A stretch of DNA of 23,787 nucleotides from JARRNO01 sp037384885 (GTDB taxonomy: Bacteria; Acidobacteriota; UBA4820; DSQY01), in assembly GCA_037384885.1 (NCBI GenBank), contig JARRNO010000044.1, positions 1 through 23,787 of the forward strand, read 5' to 3'. Each line of letters opens with the position of its first letter. The stretch's first letter is position 1. Below the pieces are notes generated by a model. That model was not told the DNA's origin. It ran no database searches and saw nothing but the letters and a program-made list of their open reading frames with translations. Below are positions 14,564-21,330 of this stretch, one piece after another. The position numbers were made by a program, and so were the translations under genes.

Positions 14564-15592
14564 TCAGCCGCCCAGGAGAAACCGCCCGGTCTCGAGGAGC
14601 GAAGCCGCCCCCGAAATGTCCGACTCCTGTAGGGGAAGAAAGGCGCGGGGAAGGTGATGAAAGAGCCGCTCCATGTCTTTCAGCCGCGCCGATTCCTGTT
14701 CTCTTCGGCGTTGAAGGAAAGGGTCGCTCACAGAAGACGGAAGCAGCCGGTTGACCACCAGGGCCTCCACCGGTATGCCCGCGTTCCCAAGAGCATCCCG
14801 TGCGGCGGCGCTTTCCTGGATGGGCAATTTTTCGGGGGTCAGTACCAGGATGAAAGAGGACGATGCCGGATCGCGAAGCAGACGTCCCGCCCGGCGGAAC
14901 TTTCGCTGCCGTTCCTCCAGGATCTGCCGGATCCGTGCGGTTTTTCCCCCATCGAGTCGCGGTTCGTTCGTCCGCCGGTCCGGCCCCTCGCCCTGGTCCT
15001 TAAAGGACTGCGCCGCTTCCTGAAGTTGACCGGTCTTCTCCCGGCTTCGCAGCATGCCGTCCGTCCAGGCGGCCATGACATCCGGCAAGGACAGGAGCCG
15101 GAGCGTATGGCCCGACGGTGCGGTGTCGAAGATCACGGAATCGAATTCCTCCGCCTCTTCGCCCATCAACCCCGCCAGGGCGTCCATGAGTGCGGCTTCA
15201 TGGGTGCCCGGGGCGAGCCGGGCCATTTGCATCTGGCGATTGATTTCGGGGTAGAGGGAAGGGTGGGTGACTTCGCGGAGGTTGTCCTGAACCTTCTCGA
15301 TGTAAGCATCTGCCAGGCGGTTTGCATCCAGCTCGAGCGCGCGGAGGTTCTCCTCCAGTTTCCGTCGCCTGGGCCCGATCTTCCGCTCGAAAAGGTCGCC
15401 TAATGAATGGGCGGGATCGGTGGAGACGAGAAGGCATTTGCGGCCCCGGTCCGCCGCGGCCAACGCCAGCGCCGAGGCGGTCGTGGACTTTCCCACGCCG
15501 CCCTTGCCGCCCACGAAAAGGAATCGGCGCTCAAGGAGCGGTCCGAGGACGCCGGGATCGTTCCTGAGGCCTGGATCATGATTCAGCAGCAT
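14564..15592 (-). CDS. ArsA/Get3-like P-loop ATPase without metal-binding cysteines
   Basis: 342 residues, a single ATPase unit (E. coli ArsA is a double unit of 583). Motifs in order: deviant Walker A GKGGVGKST (29-37), switch I STDPAHSLGD (57-66), the PGxxE motif APGTHEA (127-133), and switch II DTAPSGHTLRLL starting at Asp156. These define the ArsA/TRC40 group of SIMIBI ATPases. Only one cysteine (Cys53) is present, so neither the arsenite-site cysteines of ArsA nor the zinc CxxC of Get3 exists, and no arsB, arsR or arsD is nearby. Arsenic resistance is therefore unlikely. The start ATG 15592 overlaps the last ten bases of the small Cys-Cys gene upstream, and GGAAGG lies about 6 nt before it. 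It probably serves the cstA unit, in an unknown way. Confidence 0.9.
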   Translation of the reverse strand: MLLNHDPGLRNDPGVLGPLLERRFLFVGGKGGVGKSTTASALALAAADRGRKCLLVSTDPAHSLGDLFERKIGPRRRKLEENLRALELDANRLADAYIEKVQDNLREVTHPSLYPEINRQMQMARLAPGTHEAALMDALAGLMGEEAEEFDSVIFDTAPSGHTLRLLSLPDVMAAWTDGMLRSREKTGQLQEAAQSFKDQGEGPDRRTNEPRLDGGKTARIRQILEERQRKFRRAGRLLRDPASSSFILVLTPEKLPIQESAAARDALGNAGIPVEALVVNRLLPSSVSDPFLQRRREQESARLKDMERLFHHLPRAFLPLQESDISGAASLLETGRFLLGG

Positions 15593-15858
15593 TTGAAGCC
15601 TTCCAGCGGGGACTTGGGCATGCCCATTCTAAGGTGCCACTCGTGAAAGTTCTCGTAGAGAACGGGCTGGAGCTCGAGCGTATAAAAGGAGACCGGGTTG
15701 GGGATGCCCAGCGCTTCAGAGTAAACAAGCAGCATGAAGAGATCTTCCTGCCTTCTGAGACTGCGCGCCGTCTCACGCCGGTATGGGGAAACATAATATT
15801 CGCGCAGCCAGTACGAAGCCTGGCGCCACAATCGCCGCAGACGCTGCCCGAACGTCAT
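15583..15858 (-). CDS. Small Cys-Cys-terminated protein (cory-CC-star-like)
   Basis: 91 residues between cstA and the ArsA-like ATPase. Its ATG at 15858 overlaps the cstA stop (ATGA). The sequence opens with a basic amphipathic stretch (MTFGQRLRRLWRQASYWLREYY), has a hydrophobic middle (EDLFMLLVYSEALGIPNPVSFYTLEL), and ends with FHEWHLRMGMPKSPLEGFKCC, two cysteines directly before the stop. From memory this resembles the small family annotated as cory-CC-star protein. In E. coli cstA is followed by ybdD, another small protein that also ends in Cys-Cys, though the rest is not alike. A role as accessory subunit of the CstA transporter, or as link to the ATPase, is inference. Confidence 0.85.
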   Translation of the reverse strand: MTFGQRLRRLWRQASYWLREYYVSPYRRETARSLRRQEDLFMLLVYSEALGIPNPVSFYTLELQPVLYENFHEWHLRMGMPKSPLEGFKCC

Positions 15859-17537
15859 GGCGCCGGGGCTCCCGCGCGCGTTTCGGCCCGGGCTTTCCAG
15901 AACGCGGAACCCGCTTCCAGCACCACCCAGATCGAAGCGATCAGGATCAGCAGATCCATGACCACGAGAAAGCTGTTTCCCTTCTTGTAGAATCCCCAGA
16001 GCTGGTAAAGCAGGGCTGAAACGGTCATCCCCAGCAGGAAGAGCATGGGCAGGATGGTATACCACACGGGACGTCCGTATTTCAGAAGCAGGATACTGAT
16101 GACGACAAGCGTCAGGGCGGCCAACAGCTGGTTCGTGGTGCCGAAGAGCGGCCAGATAATCATGCCGCCGGTTCCTGCCGCTCCTCCCGCGCCGAAGGCG
16201 AGCAACATGCAGGCGCCCACCGCCAGGAGTGTCGCGGTCACCGGGTGGGTCAGCGGACGGATGCGGTAGGTCTGCCCCCATTCCTGGATGATGTAGCGCT
16301 GAAGCCGGACGCTCGTATCCATGGTCGTCGCCGCGAACAGGGCCAGCATGACGGTCAGCAGGTTGGCTCCGATGGAGTGGGGAAGTCCGAGCCCGCCGTC
16401 GATGATCCGCGCGCCTCCTTCCACGTATGAGTGGATGGCGCCGCCGGCGAACGTGGTGTAGGCGGCTTTCCAATCGTGGAGTGTGGCAAAACCGGCCGTT
16501 GTCGCCAGGATGGCCACCAGGGCCAGGCCGCCCTCGCCCACGGCGCCGAGGTAGCCCACGAAGCGTGCGTCCGTTTCCTTGTCGAGCTGTTTGGAAGACG
16601 TCCCCGACGCCACCAGGCCGTGGAATCCCGAGATGGCCCCGCAGGCGATGGTGACGAAAAGCAGGGGGATAAGAGGCGGTGTTCCGGCCGGTACGTGGGC
16701 GTTGAACGCGGGAGCGACGACCTTCGGATGGTAGATGAACACCGCCGCGTAGAAGATCCCAAGCGCAATGACGAGCTGGATGCCGTTGATGTAGTCCCTG
16801 GGCTGGAGAAGCAGCCAGACCGGGAGGAGGGACGCCACCGCGCAATAGATGAAGAGCAGGATGATCCACTGGCTTCCCGGCGCCAGCCCCAGCACGGAAG
16901 CGGGCAGATGTATGGGGATGTCCGGCCCCAGGGCGATGAAGACATAAAGGATGATAATGCCGGCGAAGGTCGGCCAGAACAGCCCGGCGTTCTTCTTGTA
17001 GATGAGCCAACCGATGATGGGGGCGACGCCCACCACGATCCAGGTGGGCGCGACGGCGCTCGTCACCGTAATCATGAGCTTGGCGATCACCACGGCGAAG
17101 ACGGCGTTCACCATGAGCAATGTCAGGAAGATCACGATGGTGAAGACGTTCTTGGCCCGCCGGCCGATGATCTCCTCCGTGAAAATACCCACGGAGCGCC
17201 CCTTGTGGCGAACGCTGGCCCATAGGGCGCCGAAATCGTGGACGCCCGCGAAGAACACCGTTCCCAGAATCACCCAGAGAAAGGCGGGGACCCATCCCCA
17301 GATGACGGCGATGGCGGGGCCCACGACGGGCGCTGCTCCCGCAACAGAGGTGAAGTGATGGCCCCAGAGAACATACCGGTTGGTGGGCACATAGTCCACC
17401 CCATCTTCCAGCTCGTGGGCCGGTGTCTTAAATCCTGGGGCAAGCCGGTAAATCTTGTCGGCGATGAAGCGTGAGTAAAAACGCCAACCGAGATAGAACA
17501 CGAGGAGTCCGACGATCACGAGAAGAATGGCAGGCAT
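15855..17537 (-). CDS. cstA: CstA-family carbon starvation transporter
   Basis: 560 residues, the shorter form of the CstA/BtsT family (E. coli CstA has about 700). It is a polytopic inner-membrane protein with many hydrophobic segments. Family landmarks are NRYVLWGHHFTSVAGAAPVVGPAIAVIWGW, FFAGVHDFGALWASVRHKGRSVG, ACGAISGFHGLVASGTSSKQ and MDTSVRLQRYIIQEW. Characterised members take up pyruvate or peptides when carbon is scarce. The start at 17537 follows GGAGG. The 3' end overlaps the small Cys-Cys gene by 4 nt. A 141-bp gap with a long inverted repeat separates it from the Nramp-like gene upstream. The substrate here is not shown by sequence. Confidence 0.93.
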   Translation of the reverse strand: MPAILLVIVGLLVFYLGWRFYSRFIADKIYRLAPGFKTPAHELEDGVDYVPTNRYVLWGHHFTSVAGAAPVVGPAIAVIWGWVPAFLWVILGTVFFAGVHDFGALWASVRHKGRSVGIFTEEIIGRRAKNVFTIVIFLTLLMVNAVFAVVIAKLMITVTSAVAPTWIVVGVAPIIGWLIYKKNAGLFWPTFAGIIILYVFIALGPDIPIHLPASVLGLAPGSQWIILLFIYCAVASLLPVWLLLQPRDYINGIQLVIALGIFYAAVFIYHPKVVAPAFNAHVPAGTPPLIPLLFVTIACGAISGFHGLVASGTSSKQLDKETDARFVGYLGAVGEGGLALVAILATTAGFATLHDWKAAYTTFAGGAIHSYVEGGARIIDGGLGLPHSIGANLLTVMLALFAATTMDTSVRLQRYIIQEWGQTYRIRPLTHPVTATLLAVGACMLLAFGAGGAAGTGGMIIWPLFGTTNQLLAALTLVVISILLLKYGRPVWYTILPMLFLLGMTVSALLYQLWGFYKKGNSFLVVMDLLILIASIWVVLEAGSAFWKARAETRAGAPAP

Positions 17538-17604
17538 GCTCTCGTTCCCTCCAGTCCTGTGACAATGCCGCGCCGCTTGCTTTCACCGAAGACTCCTTGA
17601 TAAC

Positions 17605-17657
17605 ACCCGCCGCCGGACTTGTCCAGCCGGTGGTCTGCTCAAGCGGCCGGCGGGGGT
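17605..17657 (-). repeat. Long GC inverted repeat in front of cstA
   Basis: ACCCGCCGCCGG (17605-17616) and CCGGCGGGGGT (17647-17657) pair over 11 bp with one bulged base. The 30-nt loop contains a CCGG pair of its own. It lies between the Nramp-like stop and the cstA start. No T-run follows on either strand, so it is not a clear terminator; it may be a leader structure of the cstA transcript. Confidence 0.4.
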
Positions 17658-17678
17658 GCGCCTCACGTGCGGATACCG

Positions 17679-18947
17679 TCAGAAGAACCGGATGGCGACG
17701 AACAGAGCGGCGAACCCCGTCCAAAACGCGAGCCCCGCCCAGCTCAGCCCCCGAAGCCATTTCGGCGGGGCCGCGCTGCCGGGGACATTCGGCAGGCCGA
17801 TCACCTTGAAGTTGATGTAGGCCAGGACCGGCGTAGTGAGGAACGAGACCGTCGTGGCGAAATCCATCATGGACTTGATGCCGCTGGTGAAGAAAGCGAG
17901 AATCCCGAGAACGGCGGCGACAAGCAGGGCCATGGTACCGAAATAGACTGCGGATTGGGCCCGGCGGGTGGAGAGACGGGCGCTCAGGAGCGCGGCTCCT
18001 TCCCGGATCACGCGGGGGTACGCATCGATGACTGCGAGCGTTGTGCTGAACATGGTGGTGAAGGCGGCGACGCCGATGATCGGCCCGGCCCACCCTCCCA
18101 GGCTGGCCGTGTAAAGCGAAACCAGCTGCCCCGCAAAGTGAACGCCGTTGTTTGAAAAGACCAGGCCCCGTCCAAACATCACAAGCGCCCCCAGCGCAAG
18201 GAATGCGAAGGCGAGCAGGAAGGTCCCGATGTACCCCAGGTTGAAGTCGAACAAAGATTCGCGAAGCGTCGGCCGGTGGCCGGTCTGTTCGCCCCTTGCC
18301 AGCGCCCAGAGAGAATACCAGACCGAAATATCCACGATGGACGGCATCCATCCCATCAGGGCCACCACGAAGGCGATGCCCGCGGGTGTCCAGGTGGGCC
18401 GCGCCGCAGCCTGGGGCGGGACGTGCCGTCCGTGAAAGAGGAGGGCGGCGACTGCAGCGACGGTGGAGACCGCCAGCAGAACGATGATGATTTTCATGAA
18501 CAGGTCGAGAAGGGGATAACGTCCGATGGCAAGAATGACGACGCAGACGCCCAGGATGATCGACGCCCAAACCAGGCGCGGCAGAGCGATTCCGGTCATT
18601 TCGCCCGCCAGGCCGGCCGTCACCACCGTGAGTGCCGCTTCCACGATGAACATGGTGCAGAATGTGAAAACCAGAAAGACCGCCATCGCCCATTTCCCAA
18701 GCCGGAGATAGCCGTGCAGGAAGCTCTCGCCGGTTGCGGCGGTGTAGCGCGGGCCGAATTCAAAGAAGGGGTATTTGAAAAGGCACGCGACAAAGACGGC
18801 CCACCAGAGCGTGTACCCCCAGCCCGCCCCCGCACGTGTGGATTGGACGAGGTGCGACCCGCCGATGGCTGCGCCGGCCATGAGCAGTCCAGGTCCAAGA
18901 CTTTGAAAGATCCCCTTCCATCTCCCCGTGGCGGAACCCTCGGCCAT
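17679..18947 (-). CDS. Nramp-fold transporter lacking the usual metal-binding motifs
   Basis: 422 residues, about 11 membrane segments, close to the usual Nramp length. The fold signature is visible in segment 1 (SLGPGLLMAGAAIGGSHLVQSTRAGAGWGY), but the canonical DPGN metal motif is replaced by IGGSHLVQ. The segment 6 motif MPH is replaced by GWMPSIVDISVWYS. Both residue pairs that coordinate Mn/Fe in studied Nramps are therefore absent. It belongs to a divergent branch often annotated as divalent metal transporter; the real substrate could be another ion or an organic compound. The start at 18947 is preceded by AGGAGATGGAGGA. It is transcribed toward cstA, 141 bp away, and diverges from the outer-membrane gene. 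Confidence 0.85.
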   Translation of the reverse strand: MAEGSATGRWKGIFQSLGPGLLMAGAAIGGSHLVQSTRAGAGWGYTLWWAVFVACLFKYPFFEFGPRYTAATGESFLHGYLRLGKWAMAVFLVFTFCTMFIVEAALTVVTAGLAGEMTGIALPRLVWASIILGVCVVILAIGRYPLLDLFMKIIIVLLAVSTVAAVAALLFHGRHVPPQAAARPTWTPAGIAFVVALMGWMPSIVDISVWYSLWALARGEQTGHRPTLRESLFDFNLGYIGTFLLAFAFLALGALVMFGRGLVFSNNGVHFAGQLVSLYTASLGGWAGPIIGVAAFTTMFSTTLAVIDAYPRVIREGAALLSARLSTRRAQSAVYFGTMALLVAAVLGILAFFTSGIKSMMDFATTVSFLTTPVLAYINFKVIGLPNVPGSAAPPKWLRGLSWAGLAFWTGFAALFVAIRFF

Positions 18948-19058
18948 TCCTCCATCTCCTTAACTGGTTGCTGTGAATCCGATTGGATAAGCCGCGAAAG
19001 CGGAAGACACTCTCTGGTGCGCGGACCGGCGTTGCGGCGATTTTTCTAAAAGCCTACC

Positions 19059-19080
19059 CAATTTCCGGGTGAATTGTCCA
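19059..19080 (-). promoter_or_regulatory. Operator-like repeat and -35-like box upstream of the Nramp-like gene
   Basis: CAATT (19059-19063) and AATTG (19072-19076) form an inverted repeat with an 8-bp spacer. TGGACA on the minus strand (19080-19075) resembles a -35 and touches the repeat, but the -10 (TAGGCT at 18-bp spacing) is poor. The position, about 120 bp before the start codon, fits a regulated promoter. Confidence 0.3.
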
Positions 19081-19125
19081 CCTGGGGCGTAACTCTCTCA
19101 TTTTTAGTGCGTTGGGAACGGGCAC

Positions 19126-19168
19126 TTGACGAATTCTTCCACATGCATAATTGTTATCTTCTTATAAC
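19126..19168 (+). promoter_or_regulatory. AT-rich palindrome with promoter-like boxes
   Basis: TTGACG (19126-19131) and TAATTG (19148-19153) with 16-bp spacing form a moderate plus-strand promoter candidate. Directly at its downstream edge GTTAT (19153-19157) and ATAAC (19164-19168) make a perfect inverted repeat with a 6-bp spacer, as a dimeric regulator would bind. This is the only distinctly AT-rich patch in the region. The next clear plus-strand gene starts 600 bp away, so a small transcript could begin here. Confidence 0.35.
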
Positions 19169-19486
19169 CTATTTGCACCATCGAAATTTATCTGACGTGA
19201 GGGGCGTGGCCGGACGAGGTCATTCACGAAATGGAACCACCGGGAAAGGCTCCGGATAACGTCAAATTCACCTATTCCATCGGAACGGGCAGGGGCAGGC
19301 CGTTAGGGTCCCATCGGGGCTCGAAAAAGAAGCCGGTGTGTCTGCTGGGATTGGCCCCATGCAGTCTCCCGGGCGGCAAACTTTTCTGCGCGGTGCTGAT
19401 CGTGCGGAAAATCCGATCCTCCCTTTCTGCTCAGCAGAGCGGCGGGAATGAGCAAACACCTGCCGGAATTTTCGGATAGATAAAGT

Positions 19487-19507
19487 CCCCCCGGAACATC
19501 CGGGGGG
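19487..19507. repeat. Perfect GC hairpin
   Basis: CCCCCCGG (19487-19494) and CCGGGGGG (19500-19507) with a 5-nt loop AACAT. On the minus strand the stem is followed by ACTTTAT; on the plus strand no T-run follows. It resembles the hairpin at 5808-5832 in composition. It could end a transcript starting near 19160. Confidence 0.5.
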
Positions 19508-19622
19508 AGAGGCAGCGGGGTCGTTCTGCCAACCAGGAGGGCCTGGATGAGGCATTCATGTCGCGGGTCCGTATCCGGCCGCGGGCCGCCCGCTCCTGAC
19601 AGCGGGGTTGCAACCCGGGTGC

Positions 19623-19649
19623 AAAAAAAGGCCCCGGGCGAGACCGGGG
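19623..19649 (-). terminator. Terminator-like stem with seven T, no gene upstream of it
   Basis: On the minus strand CCCCGG, a 6-nt loop and CCGGGG (19649-19632) are followed by CC and then TTTTTTT (19629-19623). This is a good intrinsic terminator form, but no recognised minus-strand gene lies directly upstream; the sequence there is the leader of the plus-strand outer-membrane gene. It implies a short antisense or small RNA, or antisense transcription through the locus. Confidence 0.55.
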
Positions 19650-19731
19650 AAAACAGGTGGGAATGGGGATCTGATTAACGCCGGGGTTTTGGCGCCGCCT
19701 TTGAGTTCAGCCTGTTTTCCACGCGGAAAAC
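19648..19731. promoter_or_regulatory. Competing inverted repeats in the leader of the outer-membrane gene
   Basis: CCTGTTTTCC (19711-19720) can pair in two ways: with GGAAAACAGG (19648-19657), a 10-bp perfect match, or locally with GGAAAAC (19725-19731) over 7 bp with an ACGC loop. The upstream partner also overlaps the last two bases of the terminator stem at 19632-19649. The three helices cannot all form together, which is the layout of an attenuator or switch. On the plus strand this lies 40 to 120 nt before the start at 19772. Confidence 0.4.
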
Positions 19732-19771
19732 TCCTGGGGAGGGGAGTTCTGGTCTCGTTGAGGAGGACATC

Positions 19772-20640
19772 ATGCAGAACCCCCTTCGTCGCGTTATGTT
19801 TCATGCATTTTCCATCATTTCCTGTGCGGCTCTATTAATCGCGGCCCTGCCCGCCCGGGCGGCGAATCCACCGTTGATGATCGTTTCCCCCCTTGAATGG
19901 AATCTTCCCATTGTGCCCTCTGCCAACGTCATACTGCAGAATGTCATCATGAACACCAACAACGAAGCCTACGACATCAACGCGCCAGGCGGCCAGACCT
20001 ACATCGGCGTGACAAGATATGCTCATCTCTTTTCCTACGGGAAGGATCCGAGTGTCGGATACTTCTGGGAATTTCTGCAGCCTTACGTCGTGGCCCAGGG
20101 CACCAGCTTCGAGGCTTCGGGACTGGCAGACCCCACATTCGATTTCGGCGTGATTACGAAGAAAAGGCACGGTTTCGTCCTGGTGCCGCAGCTTTTGCTC
20201 GGCGTGCCCATCGGAGACAACAACCTCAGTAACCATTTCTGGGCGGTGACGCCCCTTCTGGGCTTCAACTGGATGACGGCGGACGATCAGTTGTCCTTCA
20301 CCGGCAACCTGGCCTACACCTGGACAAGCACCCGCCACGTCACGGGCGAACCTGACCTGAAGCCCGGGCGTTCCACCTTTGCCAGCCTCATCATGACATG
20401 GATGGCCACCAAGACCGTGCAGCCGTTCATCCGGTATGACTACAACCATACGGGCGGCACCTGGAACATCCAGGATGCGCAGTACACCAGAGCGACAACC
20501 ACGAAGGCGCCGCAGGCATCGGGTTGCGCTTCAATTTCCACGGATTCCCCACGACCAACATCTGGTATTCGGAGGATGTGACGGGGATGAACACCGTCAA
20601 GACGAAAGCTTTGTACATCTCCTTCATCTACGTCTTCTGA
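19772..20640 (+). pseudogene. Outer-membrane channel-like protein (phenol-degradation MetA-type), one-base frameshift
   Basis: The start at 19772 has AGGAGG upstream. Residues 1-30 are a signal peptide ending ALPARA before ANPP. The rest is an aromatic-rich beta-barrel (YFWEFLQPYVVAQG, FVLVPQLLLGVPIGD, TPLLGFNWMTADDQLSFTGNLAYTW, VQPFIRYDYNHTGGTW) resembling the Phenol_MetA_deg group of outer-membrane transporters. At about 20488 the frame is lost. The true continuation SDNHEGAAGIGLRFNF...ALYISFIYVF lies in another frame and ends at 20640 with the terminal Phe expected of outer-membrane proteins. One base is missing, perhaps a C from a CCC run (ACCAG for ACCCAG). With it restored the protein has about 289 residues. 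Position next to satP and acs suggests passage of short-chain acids across the outer membrane. Confidence 0.8.
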
Positions 20641-20679
20641 GCCAATTCCGGCCGGGCACAACGGCAGGCAAGACAAGCG

Positions 20680-20714
20680 GCCGGGAGCGGGAACGCGGAG
20701 TGCGGCCTCCCGGC
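20680..20714 (+). repeat. Inverted repeat between the outer-membrane gene and satP
   Basis: GCCGGGAG (20680-20687) and CTCCCGGC (20707-20714) form an 8-bp perfect stem with a 19-nt loop. No T-run follows directly. It may dampen read-through or stabilise one of the two messages; the satP ribosome binding site follows about 30 nt later. Confidence 0.4.
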
Positions 20715-20757
20715 GGGAAAGATTGAAAAGAGATCGAAAACAAAAAAGGAGAATAAA

Positions 20758-21330
20758 ATGGAAAGGAAACTCGCGAATCCAGCGCCCCTGGGCCTGGCAG
20801 GCTTCGCCTTCACCACATGGATGTTGAGCATGGTCAACGCGGGGTGGTATGACGAAAAGAGCATGGGCATCATTCTGGCCCTCGCTTTCGCCTACGGCGG
20901 GACAGCCCAGCTGGTGGCCGGGGTTCTCGAATATCCCAGGGGCAACACCTTTGGAACGGTGGCGTTCTTCTCTTACGGCGCCTTCTGGTGGTCTTTCGCC
21001 CTCTTCGTGCTCTTTTTCTCGAAAGGAGTTTCGGGGGCGATGGTGGCCTGGTACCTCCTGGTTTGGGGCGTTTTCACCTTTTACATGTGGATCGGCAGCC
21101 TCAAGATCGGAGTCGCTCTCCAATTCGTTTTCCTGGCGCTGTGGCTGACCTTCTTCGCCCTGGCCATCGGAGGGTTTGCAGGAAGCCACGGCTGGACGAT
21201 CCTGGGCGGCTACCTCGGTTTGATTACGGCCGTCATCGCTTTCTACGTCTCCGCTGGCGAGGTGATCAACGACGTCTTTGGAAAGTCCGTGCTCCCGCTC
21301 GGCGCCCACGCCGCCAAGAAGGAGGCCTGA
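20758..21330 (+). CDS. satP: Acetate/succinate permease SatP (GPR1/FUN34/YaaH family)
   Basis: 190 residues with six membrane segments, normal for the family. The N-terminal signature NPAPLG (7-12) is intact, and FAYGGTAQLVAGVLEYPRGNTFGTVAFFSYGAFWWSFAL is highly typical of this channel-like hexamer. Characterised members take up acetate and other small monocarboxylates, in E. coli also succinate. AAAGGAG precedes the ATG. The short C-terminal tail (GAHAAKKEA) is cytoplasmic. acs follows on the same strand after 359 bp, and an outer-membrane channel-like gene precedes it, so acetate or propionate is the likely substrate. Confidence 0.94.
   Translation: MERKLANPAPLGLAGFAFTTWMLSMVNAGWYDEKSMGIILALAFAYGGTAQLVAGVLEYPRGNTFGTVAFFSYGAFWWSFALFVLFFSKGVSGAMVAWYLLVWGVFTFYMWIGSLKIGVALQFVFLALWLTFFALAIGGFAGSHGWTILGGYLGLITAVIAFYVSAGEVINDVFGKSVLPLGAHAAKKEA

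Larger units (their letters stand above)
18948..19771. other. 824-bp divergent intergenic region with many inverted repeats
   Basis: No convincing gene. It contains candidate minus-strand promoter elements for the Nramp-like gene (19059-19080), a plus-strand TTGACG...TAATTG pair overlapping an AT-rich palindrome (19126-19168), a perfect GC hairpin (19487-19507), a minus-strand terminator-like stem with seven T (19623-19649), and overlapping helices in front of the outer-membrane gene (19648-19731). An open frame 19231-19479 (82 residues) lies between the plus-strand promoter candidate and the GC hairpin, but lacks a ribosome binding site and looks non-coding. A small RNA gene is possible here. 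Confidence 0.6.

Noticed and set aside
15583..17295. 570-codon frame running from inside cstA into the small Cys-Cys gene
   Set aside because: The upstream part is an out-of-frame shadow of cstA. Only the last 91 codons from ATG 15858 are real, set by the ATGA overlap.
19231..19479. 82-codon plus-strand frame in the large intergenic region
   Set aside because: It has no ribosome binding site and no convincing amino-acid pattern. It is mentioned only because a hairpin follows it.
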